64,000 bases of DNA. Source: Bacillota bacterium. Its GTDB lineage: Bacteria > Bacillota > Clostridia > Christensenellales > Aristaeellaceae. Below, in pieces: positions 8,634 to 16,541 of this stretch. The stretch lies in NCBI GenBank assembly GCA_023421395.1, contig JAEZTL010000029.1, positions 62,001 through 126,000 on the forward strand, in the 5' to 3' direction. The notes below the pieces were generated by a model. It had not been told where the DNA came from. It was given only the letters and a program-made list of their open reading frames with translations, and did not search any database. Position numbers and translations under genes: made by a program. Numbering within the stretch: the stretch's first letter is position 1; every line of letters starts with the position of its first letter.

Positions 8634-9557
8634 ATGCCCGTCAAGGTCCCCGACAATCTGCCCGCGGTACAGGTGCTCCGCGATGAAAACATATTCGTCA
8701 TGACGGAGGAGCGCGCCTCCGCCCAGGACATCCGCCCCCTCCGGGTGGCGATCCTCAACCTGATGCCCAACAAGGAAGTCACCGAGGCGCAGCTTTTCCG
8801 CGTGATCGGAAACACGCCGCTGCAGGTGGAAGTGACACTGCTGCACACCGCCACCCATGAAAGCGCCAACACTTCCAAGCTGCACCTGGACTCCTTCTAT
8901 AAGACATTTGAGGACGTGAAAGACGAAAAATTCGACGGCCTGGTCATCACCGGCGCGCCGGTGGAAATGATGCGCTTTGAGGACGTGGATTATTGGGAGG
9001 AGCTGACCCGCATCCTGCGCTGGGCGGAGAAGCATGTGTTTTCCACGCTCTACATCTGCTGGGCCGCGCAGGCCGGGCTGTACTACCACTACGGCATCCC
9101 CAAATATCCGCTTGGCATGAAGTGCTCCGGCGTGTTCCCCCACAGGGTGCTGGCTCCTGGGCACCCGCTGATGCGCGGGTTTGATTCCGTGTTTTTCGCG
9201 CCCCACTCCCGGCACACGGAAGTGCGCGCGGAGGATATCCTCGCGGTGCCCGAGCTGACGCTGCTCTCCATCAGCGACGAGGCGGGCGTATACATCGCGT
9301 CGTCGCCGCTGGGCAAGCGCGTGTTCGTGACCGGCCATTCCGAATATGATCCCAACACCCTGCGTATGGAATATGAGCGGGATGTCAAGAAGGGCATGGC
9401 GAACGTGCCGGTTCCATGCAATTACTTCCCGGAGGACGATCCGGCTCAAGAACCGGTGGTGGTGTGGCGCGCCCACTCGAACCTTCTGTTCCAGAACTGG
9501 CTCAACTACTGCGTCTACCAGGAGACGCCCTACGACGCGGAGAAGATCGGCGACTGA
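8634..9557 (+). CDS. metA: homoserine O-acetyltransferase (MetA type)
   Basis: It acylates homoserine, the first committed step of methionine synthesis. The 307-residue protein has the catalytic Cys142 (ICWAAQAG) and His235/Glu237 (VTGHSEYD). Residue 111 is Glu (GAPVE), which in characterised Bacillus enzymes gives acetyl-CoA rather than succinyl-CoA specificity, so I call acetyltransferase. ATG at 8634 follows AGGAGGAAG. It lies 10 bases behind the VanW gene and is probably cotranscribed with it. I saw no S-box or Met T-box before it. Confidence 0.95.
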   Translation: MPVKVPDNLPAVQVLRDENIFVMTEERASAQDIRPLRVAILNLMPNKEVTEAQLFRVIGNTPLQVEVTLLHTATHESANTSKLHLDSFYKTFEDVKDEKFDGLVITGAPVEMMRFEDVDYWEELTRILRWAEKHVFSTLYICWAAQAGLYYHYGIPKYPLGMKCSGVFPHRVLAPGHPLMRGFDSVFFAPHSRHTEVRAEDILAVPELTLLSISDEAGVYIASSPLGKRVFVTGHSEYDPNTLRMEYERDVKKGMANVPVPCNYFPEDDPAQEPVVVWRAHSNLLFQNWLNYCVYQETPYDAEKIGD

Positions 9558-9647
9558 GGCCGCCCTTGTTTTCCGTCCGTTTGCGCAGGCGGAAAAAGCG
9601 GAGTTTCCCGCGCGCTCCGAAAGATGGTAAATTTTCAAATTTGGGTG

Positions 9648-9676
9648 TTGACGAAGGCCCGCGCGTTTGGTATAAT
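9648..9676 (+). promoter_or_regulatory. promoter of the tRNA cluster
   Basis: TTGACG (9648-9653), 17-base spacer, TATAAT (9671-9676), about 37 bases before tRNA-Pro. Confidence 0.85.
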
Positions 9677-9713
9677 AATCTGCGTCGCCCGAGCGGGCTT
9701 GGGCGAACCCCAG

Positions 9714-9790
<77 letters not shown>

Positions 9791-9812
9791 TCTTCACGGC
9801 CTGCGCAATTGT

Positions 9813-9887
9813 GGCCTCTTGGTCAAGCGGTTAAGACACCGCCCTTTCACGGCGGTAACAGGGGTTCGAGTCCCCTAGAGGTCACCA
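9813..9887 (+). tRNA. tRNA-Glu (TTC)
   Basis: Acceptor GGCCTCT pairs with AGAGGTC. The anticodon stem CCGCC/GGCGG closes the loop CTTTCAC (TTC at 9846-9848). CCA is encoded. Confidence 0.97.
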
Positions 9888-9937
9888 TGGACGCACCGGC
9901 GTTGTCGGCAATGTCGGTGCGTCGTTCCCGAAAGCGC

Positions 9938-10014
9938 GGGCCTTTAGCTCAGCCGGTTAGAGCAGTCGGCTCATAACCGATCGGTCCGGGGTTCAAGTCC
10001 CTGAAGGCCCACCA
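9938..10014 (+). tRNA. tRNA-Met (CAT), probably elongator
   Basis: Acceptor GGGCCTT pairs with AAGGCCC. The anticodon loop is CTCATAA and CCA is encoded. The first base pair is G-C rather than the C-A mismatch of initiator tRNA, so elongator Met is the likely identity; a lysidine-modified Ile2 tRNA is not excluded. Confidence 0.92.
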
Positions 10015-10040
10015 ATTTCTCGGGCCGCTTCGGCCCACAT

Positions 10041-10117
10041 GGTCCGGTAGTTCAGTTGGTTAGAATGCCAGCCTGTCACGCTGGAGGTCGAGGGTTCGAG
10101 CCCCTTCCGGATCGCCA
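10041..10117 (+). tRNA. tRNA-Asp (GTC)
   Basis: Acceptor GGTCCGG pairs with CCGGATC (one G-U). The stem CCAGC/GCTGG closes CTGTCAC, giving GTC. Discriminator G and an encoded CCA fit tRNA-Asp. Confidence 0.97.
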
Positions 10118-10120
10118 AAG

Positions 10121-10147
10121 CGCCTTTCTTGCGAAAGGCGTTTTACT
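10121..10147 (+). terminator. terminator of the tRNA cluster
   Basis: CGCCTTTC/GAAAGGCG hairpin (10121-10140) followed by TTTTACTTTTT. Confidence 0.9.
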
Positions 10148-10208
10148 TTTTGGCGAATGGGCCCAAGGCTTCCGCCGGTTGGCGCGGCGCGCCCCGGAAC
10201 CGGCATTC

Positions 10209-10237
10209 TTTACAAGCCGCGCACGCGGCGGTATAAT
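10209..10237 (+). promoter_or_regulatory. promoter of recD2-comF
   Basis: TTTACA (10209-10214), 17-base spacer, TATAAT (10232-10237). Confidence 0.8.
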
Positions 10238-10266
10238 AAAACCAATCATCCCAAGGGAGGAACACC

Positions 10267-12450
10267 ATGCCGCGCGTCGAAGGGGTCGTTGAGGAGATCG
10301 TGTTCCGCAACGACCAGAACGGGTTTTCCGTGCTCTCGGTCAAGTCCGGCCGGGAGCGCTTTGCCGCGGTGGGCGCGCTGGCCTTCGTGGTGGCGGGGGA
10401 GCGCGTGATTCTGGAGGGTGACTGGGTGGAGCACCCGGAATACGGCCGCCAGCTGAAGATCGCCTCCTGTGAAAACGTGGAGCCGGAGACGGTGGGCGGT
10501 ATTGAGCGCTACCTGGGCTCCGGGTTGATCCGGGGCGTCGGGCCGGCTACCGCCAAGCTGATTGTGAAGAAATTCGGCGAGGATGCGCTGGCGATCCTGG
10601 ACGAGGACCCGGAGCGGCTCAGCGAGATCTCCGGCATCGGGCCCAAGCGGGCGCGGCTGATCGCCCAGTCCTACTCGGAGCAGCGAGCCGCGCGACAGGC
10701 GCTGGTGTTTTTACAGAGCTATGGCATCACCCCCGCGCTGTCGATGAGGATCTTTCGCGCGTTTGGCGACCGCACCCAATCTGCGGTGCGGCAGAACCCC
10801 TACCAGTTGGTGGAGCGTGTGGAAGGCATCGGATTCAAGACCGCCGACGCCATCGCCCATTCGCTGGGGATCGAGCCGGAATCGCCGGAACGGCTCGGCT
10901 GTGCGCTTTCCTATGTGCTGGAGGAGGCGGCCGGCGTCTCCGGCCACACGTACCTGCCCAGGGAGGCGCTGCTTCACGAGACCGCGCGCCTCACCGGCGC
11001 GCCGGAGGAGCTGATCGAAATCCAGCTTCGGTCGCTGGCGCTTCAGGGCCGGCTGGTGTTCGCGCCCGCCGGCGGGAAGGACGCGGTATACCTCGCCAGA
11101 TTCTACGAAGCGGAGGCGGAGGTCGCCCGGCGGCTGACGCTTCTTCTGAGAATGGCGCCGCAGGCCGTGGAGGCGGAGGGCATCGCGCGGTACGAGCGCG
11201 AGTCCGGCGTCACGCTGGGTGCGGAGCAGCGGGAGGCGGTGGCCCTGGCGGTTTCGGGCGCGGTGACAGTGATCACCGGCGGGCCGGGTACCGGCAAGAC
11301 CACGGGCATCCGCTGCATCATCGAGATTCTGTCGCGGCACGGCGCCGTGGCGCTCGCCGCGCCCACCGGTCGCGCCGCCAAGCGCATGACCGAAGCCACC
11401 GGCGCAGAGGCCAGAACCATCCATCGGTTGCTGGAGTACGGCGGCGAGGAGGGCCTTTTTCAGCGGGATCAGGACAATCCCGTGGACGCGGATGCGGTGA
11501 TTGTGGACGAGGTCAGCATGGTGGACACGCTGCTCATGCGCTCGCTTCTAAGGGCGCTGAAGCCCGGCACGCGACTGATCCTGGTGGGCGATGCGGATCA
11601 GCTGCCCTCCGTGGGCGCGGGCAACGTGCTGGGCGACCTGATCGAAAGCGGCGTGGTACCGCTCGTGCGATTGACCGAGATCTTCCGCCAGGCGCAGGAG
11701 AGCATGATCGTCGTCAACGCCCACCGCATCAATAGCGGCGAAATGCCCCTTTCCAACGGCAAGGCCAGCGACTTCTTCTTCGAGCGCATCGATGGCGCCG
11801 ACAAAATCGCCCAGGCCGTGCTGGCGCTGGTATCGAAGCGGCTGCCCGGTTACCTGGGGGTTGATCCACTCCGCGCCATTCAGGTGATGGCGCCGATGAA
11901 AAAGGGCGAAGCGGGCGTCTACCGGCTGAACCGGCTTTTGCAGGAGGCGCTGAATCCCGAACAGCACGGCATGGACACCCTCGTCCGGGGCGACACGGCG
12001 TTCCGCGCGGGCGACAAGGTCATGCAGATCAAGAACGACTATCAGATCGCCTGGGCCAGGGACGGCGAGGAGGGCCAGGGCGCCTTCAACGGCGACATCG
12101 GCTACGTGGAAGCCGTGGACTCCGAGGAGCGCACGCTGACCGTGCGCTTTGACGACGACCGGGTGATCGAGTACGGCGAGGCGGACCTTGAGGCGCTGGA
12201 ACTGTCCTACTGCATCAGCGTACACAAAAGTCAGGGCAGCGAGTTCGACGCGGTGGTGCTGCCGCTTTCGGCGGGGCCGCCGGTGCTTCTGACGCGAAAC
12301 CTTCTGTACACCGCGGTCACCCGCGCCAAGCGGCTCGTGGTGGCGGTGGGGCGGGAGGACGTGATGCGCCGGATGGTGGAGAACCGCCAGGTTTCGCGGC
12401 GCTTCAGCGCGCTGGCCGAGCGGCTGCGGGCGCTGGCGGAGGCGCGGTAA
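10267..12450 (+). CDS. recD2: RecD2-type 5'-3' DNA helicase (YrrC)
   Basis: An SF1B helicase of 727 residues that acts in repair without RecBC. An N-terminal OB-like region is followed by helix-hairpin-helix segments (GIGPKRARLIAQS near 120; GIGFKTADAIA near 190), then Walker A GGPGTGKTT near residue 338, motif II VDEVSMVD, GDADQLPSVG and a C-terminal UvrD-like motif (YCISVHKSQGSEFD, LLYTAVTRAK). ATG at 10267 follows AAGGGAGG. Its stop overlaps the comF start (TAATG). Confidence 0.95.
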   Translation: MPRVEGVVEEIVFRNDQNGFSVLSVKSGRERFAAVGALAFVVAGERVILEGDWVEHPEYGRQLKIASCENVEPETVGGIERYLGSGLIRGVGPATAKLIVKKFGEDALAILDEDPERLSEISGIGPKRARLIAQSYSEQRAARQALVFLQSYGITPALSMRIFRAFGDRTQSAVRQNPYQLVERVEGIGFKTADAIAHSLGIEPESPERLGCALSYVLEEAAGVSGHTYLPREALLHETARLTGAPEELIEIQLRSLALQGRLVFAPAGGKDAVYLARFYEAEAEVARRLTLLLRMAPQAVEAEGIARYERESGVTLGAEQREAVALAVSGAVTVITGGPGTGKTTGIRCIIEILSRHGAVALAAPTGRAAKRMTEATGAEARTIHRLLEYGGEEGLFQRDQDNPVDADAVIVDEVSMVDTLLMRSLLRALKPGTRLILVGDADQLPSVGAGNVLGDLIESGVVPLVRLTEIFRQAQESMIVVNAHRINSGEMPLSNGKASDFFFERIDGADKIAQAVLALVSKRLPGYLGVDPLRAIQVMAPMKKGEAGVYRLNRLLQEALNPEQHGMDTLVRGDTAFRAGDKVMQIKNDYQIAWARDGEEGQGAFNGDIGYVEAVDSEERTLTVRFDDDRVIEYGEADLEALELSYCISVHKSQGSEFDAVVLPLSAGPPVLLTRNLLYTAVTRAKRLVVAVGREDVMRRMVENRQVSRRFSALAERLRALAEAR

Positions 12451-13205
12451 TGGTCTGGCCCGCGCTGGTCTGGGCGCTGATTCTGGAGGCGCTCTACCCA
12501 TCCCAGGCCAATTGCATGGGCTGTGGCAGCCCTGCGGGGGCGGACGAGGGCTGGCTGTGCGAGGCCTGTGCGCGCCTGCTCGCGCCCGTGGCCGATCTCC
12601 CCGGTCCCCGCTGTCCGCGCTGCGGGCGGCCCCTTTCGGAAAGGCGTGGAACGCGCGGCTGCGAAACCTGCGGCGATTGGCCGGAGGGATTGGTGTCCGC
12701 CGCCCGCTTCGTTTACCCCTATCGCCGGCCGGTGAGCGGCATGATCCGCCGCATGAAGTATCAGAGCGTCGCCCGCATGGCGGACTGGATGGCCTGGGAG
12801 ATGGAGACCGTGGTGCGCCGGGAATTGCCCGGGCCCGTGGACGCGGTGGTGCCGGTGCCGATGCATCCGCTGCGCCTCCGGGAGCGCGGCGTCAACCAGG
12901 CGGCGGCCATCGCAGGGGCTTTATCAGGGCGGCTGGGCGTGCCTTCGCTGGAAGCGCTCCGCCGCACCCGGGACACCGCCCAGCAGGCGCGGCTCACCGC
13001 CGCCGCGCGGCGGACCAACCTGGAAGGCGCGTTTGCCGCGTCGCCAGACGTCCGGGGCCTTCGCGTGCTGCTGGTGGACGATGTGCTGACCACCGGCGCC
13101 ACCGCCCTCGCCTGCGCCCGCGCTCTTCGCGCGGCCGGCGCGGCGGACGTTCTCTTCGTCGCGCTGGCCGGCGCCATTGGCCACGGATCGTCACAACAAA
13201 AGTAA
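12450..13205 (+). CDS. comFC: ComF family protein (phosphoribosyltransferase fold)
   Basis: A 251-residue ComFC-type protein. The N-terminal zinc ribbon has CMGCG...CEAC and CPRCG...CETCG pairs. The C-terminal type I phosphoribosyltransferase domain contains the PRPP-binding motif VLLVDDVLTTGATA near residue 208. In competent bacteria ComFC supports DNA uptake, and comEC is also present at 22 kb. The ATG overlaps the recD2 stop, so the two are coupled. Downstream, a separate promoter starts a noncoding RNA. Confidence 0.92.
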   Translation: MVWPALVWALILEALYPSQANCMGCGSPAGADEGWLCEACARLLAPVADLPGPRCPRCGRPLSERRGTRGCETCGDWPEGLVSAARFVYPYRRPVSGMIRRMKYQSVARMADWMAWEMETVVRRELPGPVDAVVPVPMHPLRLRERGVNQAAAIAGALSGRLGVPSLEALRRTRDTAQQARLTAAARRTNLEGAFAASPDVRGLRVLLVDDVLTTGATALACARALRAAGAADVLFVALAGAIGHGSSQQK

Positions 13206-13246
13206 AAAAATGGGGCAACGTCGTAAAAATGCCGTTAAAAAAACGC

Positions 13247-13275
13247 TTGCTTTTGCCGGGCAAATGCAGTATAAT
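13247..13275 (+). promoter_or_regulatory. promoter of the structured RNA upstream of the zinc-ribbon gene
   Basis: TTGCTT (13247-13252), 17-base spacer, TATAAT (13270-13275). The first long helix of the RNA starts 8 bases later. Confidence 0.75.
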
Positions 13276-13281
13276 ACTTGT

Positions 13282-13504
13282 CGGTTGCCGATAGGCAGGT
13301 CTGTGGTTGAGAATCGATGCCAGTCGCAGGCGAAACGATCCACGTAACCCGGGCAATGTTCCGGCGAGCATGGTGCGGCTTAGAGGTAAGTCCGGCCAGC
13401 GTTAAGCTGAGAGGATCAGTAGTGGGGGGCGTTACCGCCCATGAGCGAACATCCCAGCCGGCGAGTGTGGGGGCAAAGACCAGGTCAGCTGTCCTTGGCA
13501 ACCA
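13282..13504 (+). ncRNA. structured noncoding RNA between comF and a zinc-ribbon gene (raiA-motif candidate)
   Basis: About 220 bases without a convincing reading frame lie between a good promoter and the next start codon. GGTTGCC (13283-13289) pairs perfectly with GGCAACC (13497-13503), closing the whole region. Internal hairpins include GGGCG/CGCCC around TTAC, CAGC/GCTG, and CCGG/CCGG in CCGGGCAATGTTCCGG. I recall that raiA-motif RNAs often lie near comFC in Clostridia, so this is my leading identification, but it is by position and size, not a model match. It could instead be a long 5' leader of the downstream gene. Confidence 0.6.
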
Positions 13505-13531
13505 ACATATTGATCACAGGGGGAAATTCCA

Positions 13532-13813
13532 ATGTACGAGGACAAGACGCTGGTTTGCCGGGATTGTGGGAATGAGTTCGTGTTTACCGCCGGAGAGCAG
13601 GCCTTCTACGCGGAAAAGGGCTTCCAGAATGAGCCTACCCGTTGCAAGTCCTGCCGCGACTCCCGCAAGGCCAGCCGTGGGACGCAGGGCGAGCCCCGCG
13701 AGATGTTCGAGACCGTTTGCGCAGAGTGCGGCAAGCCCACCCGCGTTCCGTTCGTTCCAAAGAGCGACCGACCGATCTATTGCAGCGAGTGCTTTGCCGC
13801 CCGCCGTCAGTAG
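13532..13813 (+). CDS. zinc-ribbon domain protein (zf-trcl type)
   Basis: A 93-residue protein with two Cys4 knuckle pairs: CRDCGNEF plus CKSCRDSRK, then CAECGKPT plus CSECFAARR. The N-terminal half (YEDKTLVCRDCGNEFVFTAGEQ, FYAEKGF) matches the probable zinc-ribbon family widespread in Clostridia; the second half is a second ribbon. Function is unknown; binding to nucleic acid or ribosomes is possible. The start ATG follows CAGGGGG. It lies 28 bases after the structured RNA and is followed by a strong hairpin. Confidence 0.88.
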   Translation: MYEDKTLVCRDCGNEFVFTAGEQAFYAEKGFQNEPTRCKSCRDSRKASRGTQGEPREMFETVCAECGKPTRVPFVPKSDRPIYCSECFAARRQ

Positions 13814-13825
13814 TTAATCATTCAA

Positions 13826-13857
13826 ACGGCCGCCGCATTTCGCGGCGGCCGTTTTTA
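13826..13857 (+). terminator. terminator after the zinc-ribbon gene
   Basis: ACGGCCGCCGC/GCGGCGGCCGT stem with ATTTC loop followed by TTTTT. Confidence 0.9.
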
Positions 13858-13860
13858 TGC

Positions 13861-13892
13861 CAAAAAACCGCTCCTTCGCGTGGAAGAGCGGT
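13861..13892 (-). terminator. terminator for the dacF transcript (minus strand)
   Basis: On the minus strand CCGCTC and GAGCGG pair and are followed by TTTTTT. It lies 180 bases beyond the dacF stop, with repeat copy A in between. Confidence 0.65.
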
Positions 13893-14008
13893 TGATACCA
13901 ATCCCAAACAATCATGCATCGTTGCGGCGGTCCTTTTCGCGCAGGGCGGTGTCACGCTCCGCGCAACGCAGCTGCGCTTCGTTCTGGCTCCTTGCCCTGC
14001 ATCGAAAA
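13891..14008 (-). repeat. interspersed intergenic repeat, copy A
   Basis: Read on the minus strand it starts TTTTCGATGCAGGGCAAGGA and ends GATTGGTATCAAC. Copies B (38878-39023) and C (39146-39365) share these ends with variable middles. It lies in the 3' untranslated region of dacF. No reading frame is apparent. Confidence 0.5.
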
Positions 14009-14071
14009 ATCCCTGCCGCTCTTGCAATAATATTTCGTATAGGTATGAGAGGGCTTGGATCTCCCGGAGGG

Positions 14072-15511
14072 TCAGCGATAGCTGCGGTAGCGGGAGTAGG
14101 CCATCTGCTGACGGCGGCGCAGTTCGCGGTAGCGCCGCTTGCGCCGGATCGCGTGTTGGATGCGCAGCAACACGATCAAAAGCACCACCAGGCCGAATAG
14201 TCCCAGCAGGATCCAGATCAGGCTGTAATCCACGGTGTCCGCCCAGGGGACGATCTCACCCAGCGCGGACACCGGCTTGATCTCCTGGACATCCCGGCTG
14301 GCGATGACCGTACCGGAAAACGCGCTGCCGTCATCCGCCGTGTAGGAGATGCTGCCCAAGATGTCTCCCTCGCGGATGGGGGCGACGAGGGTAGAAGTGT
14401 ACTGCACGGAAACCTTGCTCATGATGTCCCGGGAGGTTTCGGCAAGATCGTCCGGCAGGCAGGTAACGCTGTAGTTGCCGATAGAGCCGCCGGGAACCAC
14501 CGTCAATTCCACAAGGCCTGAACCCGCGTCCTCGCTGTCGGCGTTTTTGATGGTGGCGTACAGCGGATTGGCATCGTAGATCTTGTTGAAGGCGTAGGTC
14601 TTGTATTGGGCGAAGCCGTACTCCATCAACCGCTTGGTGTCGGTCCACTTGCCGTTTTTGGTGGTCTTGAGCGTGACCGAGATCAGCGACGCGCCGTTTT
14701 TCTTGGCCGCGCCGACGAAGCAGTGCGCCGCCTTTGAGTGATAGCCCGTCTTGACGCCGACCTCGTACTCGTAGTAGTAGGGCGAGGTTTTGACGAACAT
14801 CGCGTTGCTGGTCGCCAGTTTGAGCTTCTCGCGCTTCTCCGTAGCGGACATGGTGTAGCTTTTGGCCGACACGATTTCGCGGAAGGTGGCGTTTTTCATC
14901 GCCTCCCGGGTGATGAGGGCCAGATCTCTGGCGGTGGTATAATGGGTCTCGTCCTGATAGCCGTGGGGGTTTGCGAAGTGGGTGTTCTCACAGCCCAGTT
15001 CCCGCGCCCGCTGGTTCATCATGGCGACAAAATTGTCCACCGAACCCGCGACGATCACGGCCACGGCCACCGCGCCATCGTTGCCGGAGCGCATCATCAG
15101 GCCGTACAGAAGGTCGATGAAGGGCATCTTTTCGCCGGGGGTCACCGGCACCAGCGAAGAGTCCTTGGGGACCTTGGACGCTTCCTTCGGGATGGTGACG
15201 GTTTCGTTCAGGCGGCCGGACTCCAGCGCCAGAAGACAGGTCATCACCTTGGTGGTGCTGGCGGGATAGAGCTTTTCGTCGGCGTTTTTTTCAAACAATA
15301 CCCGCCCGGTCTTGTAGTCCATGACCACCGCGGCCTCGCCCTCGATGTCGTCGGCGTTCAGGTTTCCGGGGTTGTTTGCGTCGTAGGTGTCTACCTTTTT
15401 GGCGGCGGTCGTCTCGGCCCGCGCCGGCTCAAGAAATACGGCGCTCAACGCGACGGCGGTCGAGAGCCACAGGGCGAGAAGGATCAGTAAGAGATTTGGA
15501 CGCCTGGTCAA
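14072..15511 (-). CDS. dacF: D-alanyl-D-alanine carboxypeptidase (DacF type)
   Basis: A penicillin-binding serine peptidase that trims the terminal D-Ala of peptidoglycan pentapeptides outside the membrane. The 479-residue product has a signal peptide (RRPNLLLILLALWLSTAVALS), the SxxK motif PASTTK (Ser85), SGN (Ser142) and KTG (Lys254). A PBP5-like C-terminal domain follows, then a C-terminal membrane segment (about 430-455) and a very basic tail. I chose TTG at 15511 because CGGAAAGGG precedes it and the signal peptide then starts correctly; an upstream GTG at 15556 has no ribosome site. It is transcribed divergently from the response regulator operon. Confidence 0.92.
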   Translation of the reverse strand: MTRRPNLLLILLALWLSTAVALSAVFLEPARAETTAAKKVDTYDANNPGNLNADDIEGEAAVVMDYKTGRVLFEKNADEKLYPASTTKVMTCLLALESGRLNETVTIPKEASKVPKDSSLVPVTPGEKMPFIDLLYGLMMRSGNDGAVAVAVIVAGSVDNFVAMMNQRARELGCENTHFANPHGYQDETHYTTARDLALITREAMKNATFREIVSAKSYTMSATEKREKLKLATSNAMFVKTSPYYYEYEVGVKTGYHSKAAHCFVGAAKKNGASLISVTLKTTKNGKWTDTKRLMEYGFAQYKTYAFNKIYDANPLYATIKNADSEDAGSGLVELTVVPGGSIGNYSVTCLPDDLAETSRDIMSKVSVQYTSTLVAPIREGDILGSISYTADDGSAFSGTVIASRDVQEIKPVSALGEIVPWADTVDYSLIWILLGLFGLVVLLIVLLRIQHAIRRKRRYRELRRRQQMAYSRYRSYR

Positions 15512-15565
15512 TGCGCGAACACCCTTTCCGGCATGCCCGCGAAAAGGCGCGGGCACACATCAGTC

Positions 15566-15594
15566 AGTATATCACTTATGACGAAATTTGTACA
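15566..15594 (-). promoter_or_regulatory. probable dacF promoter
   Basis: Minus strand TGTACA (15589-15594), 17-base spacer, TATACT (15566-15571). The -35 matches TTGACA at four of six positions. Confidence 0.55.
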
Positions 15595-15636
15595 GATATA
15601 GTTGGATGTAAAATCCTAACATCCCCCTGTGCGCAC

Positions 15637-15665
15637 TTGTTTTTTTTCGAAAAGCTGGGTATAAT
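15637..15665 (+). promoter_or_regulatory. promoter of the two-component/GerMN operon
   Basis: TTGTTT (15637-15642), 17-base spacer, TATAAT (15660-15665), about 100 bases before the regulator start. Confidence 0.75.
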
Positions 15666-15766
15666 TGAATTGTTGTAAAGGCAATCTGCCCTCTGATAAA
15701 CAGGCGGGGCGGCGAACCGGCGGCATGGGGCCGGGCCTGCTGTCCCCCGGAGAGGATGACGACCCG

Positions 15767-16459
15767 ATGGCAAAGCGAATTTTGATTGTTGACGATGAGC
15801 CACTCATCGTCAAAGGTTTAAAATACAGCTTGGAGCAGGACGGCTATGAGACCGCCTCCGCGGCGGACGGCGAGGAGGCCGTACAGACTTTTTTCGCGGG
15901 GCAATACGATCTGGTGCTGCTGGACGTCATGCTGCCCAAATTCAGCGGCATCGAAGTCTGCCAGCGCATCCGCGAAAAGAGCAACGTGCCCATCATCATG
16001 CTGACCGCCAAGGGTGAGGACATGGACAAGATCCTGGGCCTTGAGTACGGCGCGGACGATTATATGACCAAGCCCTTTAATATTTTGGAGGTCAAGGCCC
16101 GCATCAAGACCATCCTGCGCCGCACCGGCCAGATGTCCCGGGGTATCGACGCGCGCACAATCACCGTCCGCGACATGGTCATCAACCTCAACAACCGCTC
16201 CGTGGTTGTCGGAGACCGGGATGTCAATCTGACCGCCAAGGAGTTCGATCTTCTGCAGCTCTTCGCCACCAACCGCGGCAAGGTGTTCAGCCGCGAGGCG
16301 CTGCTGGAGACCATCTGGAAGTACGACTATCTGGGCGATCTGCGCACGGTGGACGTGCACATCCGCCGCCTGCGCGAAAAAATCGAAAAAAATCCCGCCC
16401 AGCCGGAATTTATCTTTACCAAATGGGGCGTGGGCTACTACTTTACCGACAAGGACTAG
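15767..16459 (+). CDS. OmpR/PhoB-family response regulator (WalR-like)
   Basis: A 230-residue regulator. The receiver domain has acidic DD at 9-10, phosphoacceptor Asp53 (LLDVMLP), the TAKGE threonine and Lys of TKPFN; the winged-helix DNA-binding domain (about 130-228) ends in the GVGYYF hairpin. The general likeness is to WalR/PhoP regulators of cell-envelope genes. ATG at 15767 follows GGAGAGG. The kinase and a GerMN lipoprotein follow in the same direction. Confidence 0.93.
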   Translation: MAKRILIVDDEPLIVKGLKYSLEQDGYETASAADGEEAVQTFFAGQYDLVLLDVMLPKFSGIEVCQRIREKSNVPIIMLTAKGEDMDKILGLEYGADDYMTKPFNILEVKARIKTILRRTGQMSRGIDARTITVRDMVINLNNRSVVVGDRDVNLTAKEFDLLQLFATNRGKVFSREALLETIWKYDYLGDLRTVDVHIRRLREKIEKNPAQPEFIFTKWGVGYYFTDKD

Positions 16460-16541
16460 CGGGCCGCGCCAGGGGCCGCGCGGCCCGCGGGGCGCGTTTT
16501 GCCAGCGCGACTGACGCGCAAACGGGGAGTGGGCTATCATT

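Noticed and set aside
13282..13504. RNase P RNA (because of GAGGTAAGTCCGG, close to GAGGAAAGTCCGG)
   Set aside because: The region is too short, lacks the matching 3' conserved block of RNase P, and the similarity is limited to a dozen bases.
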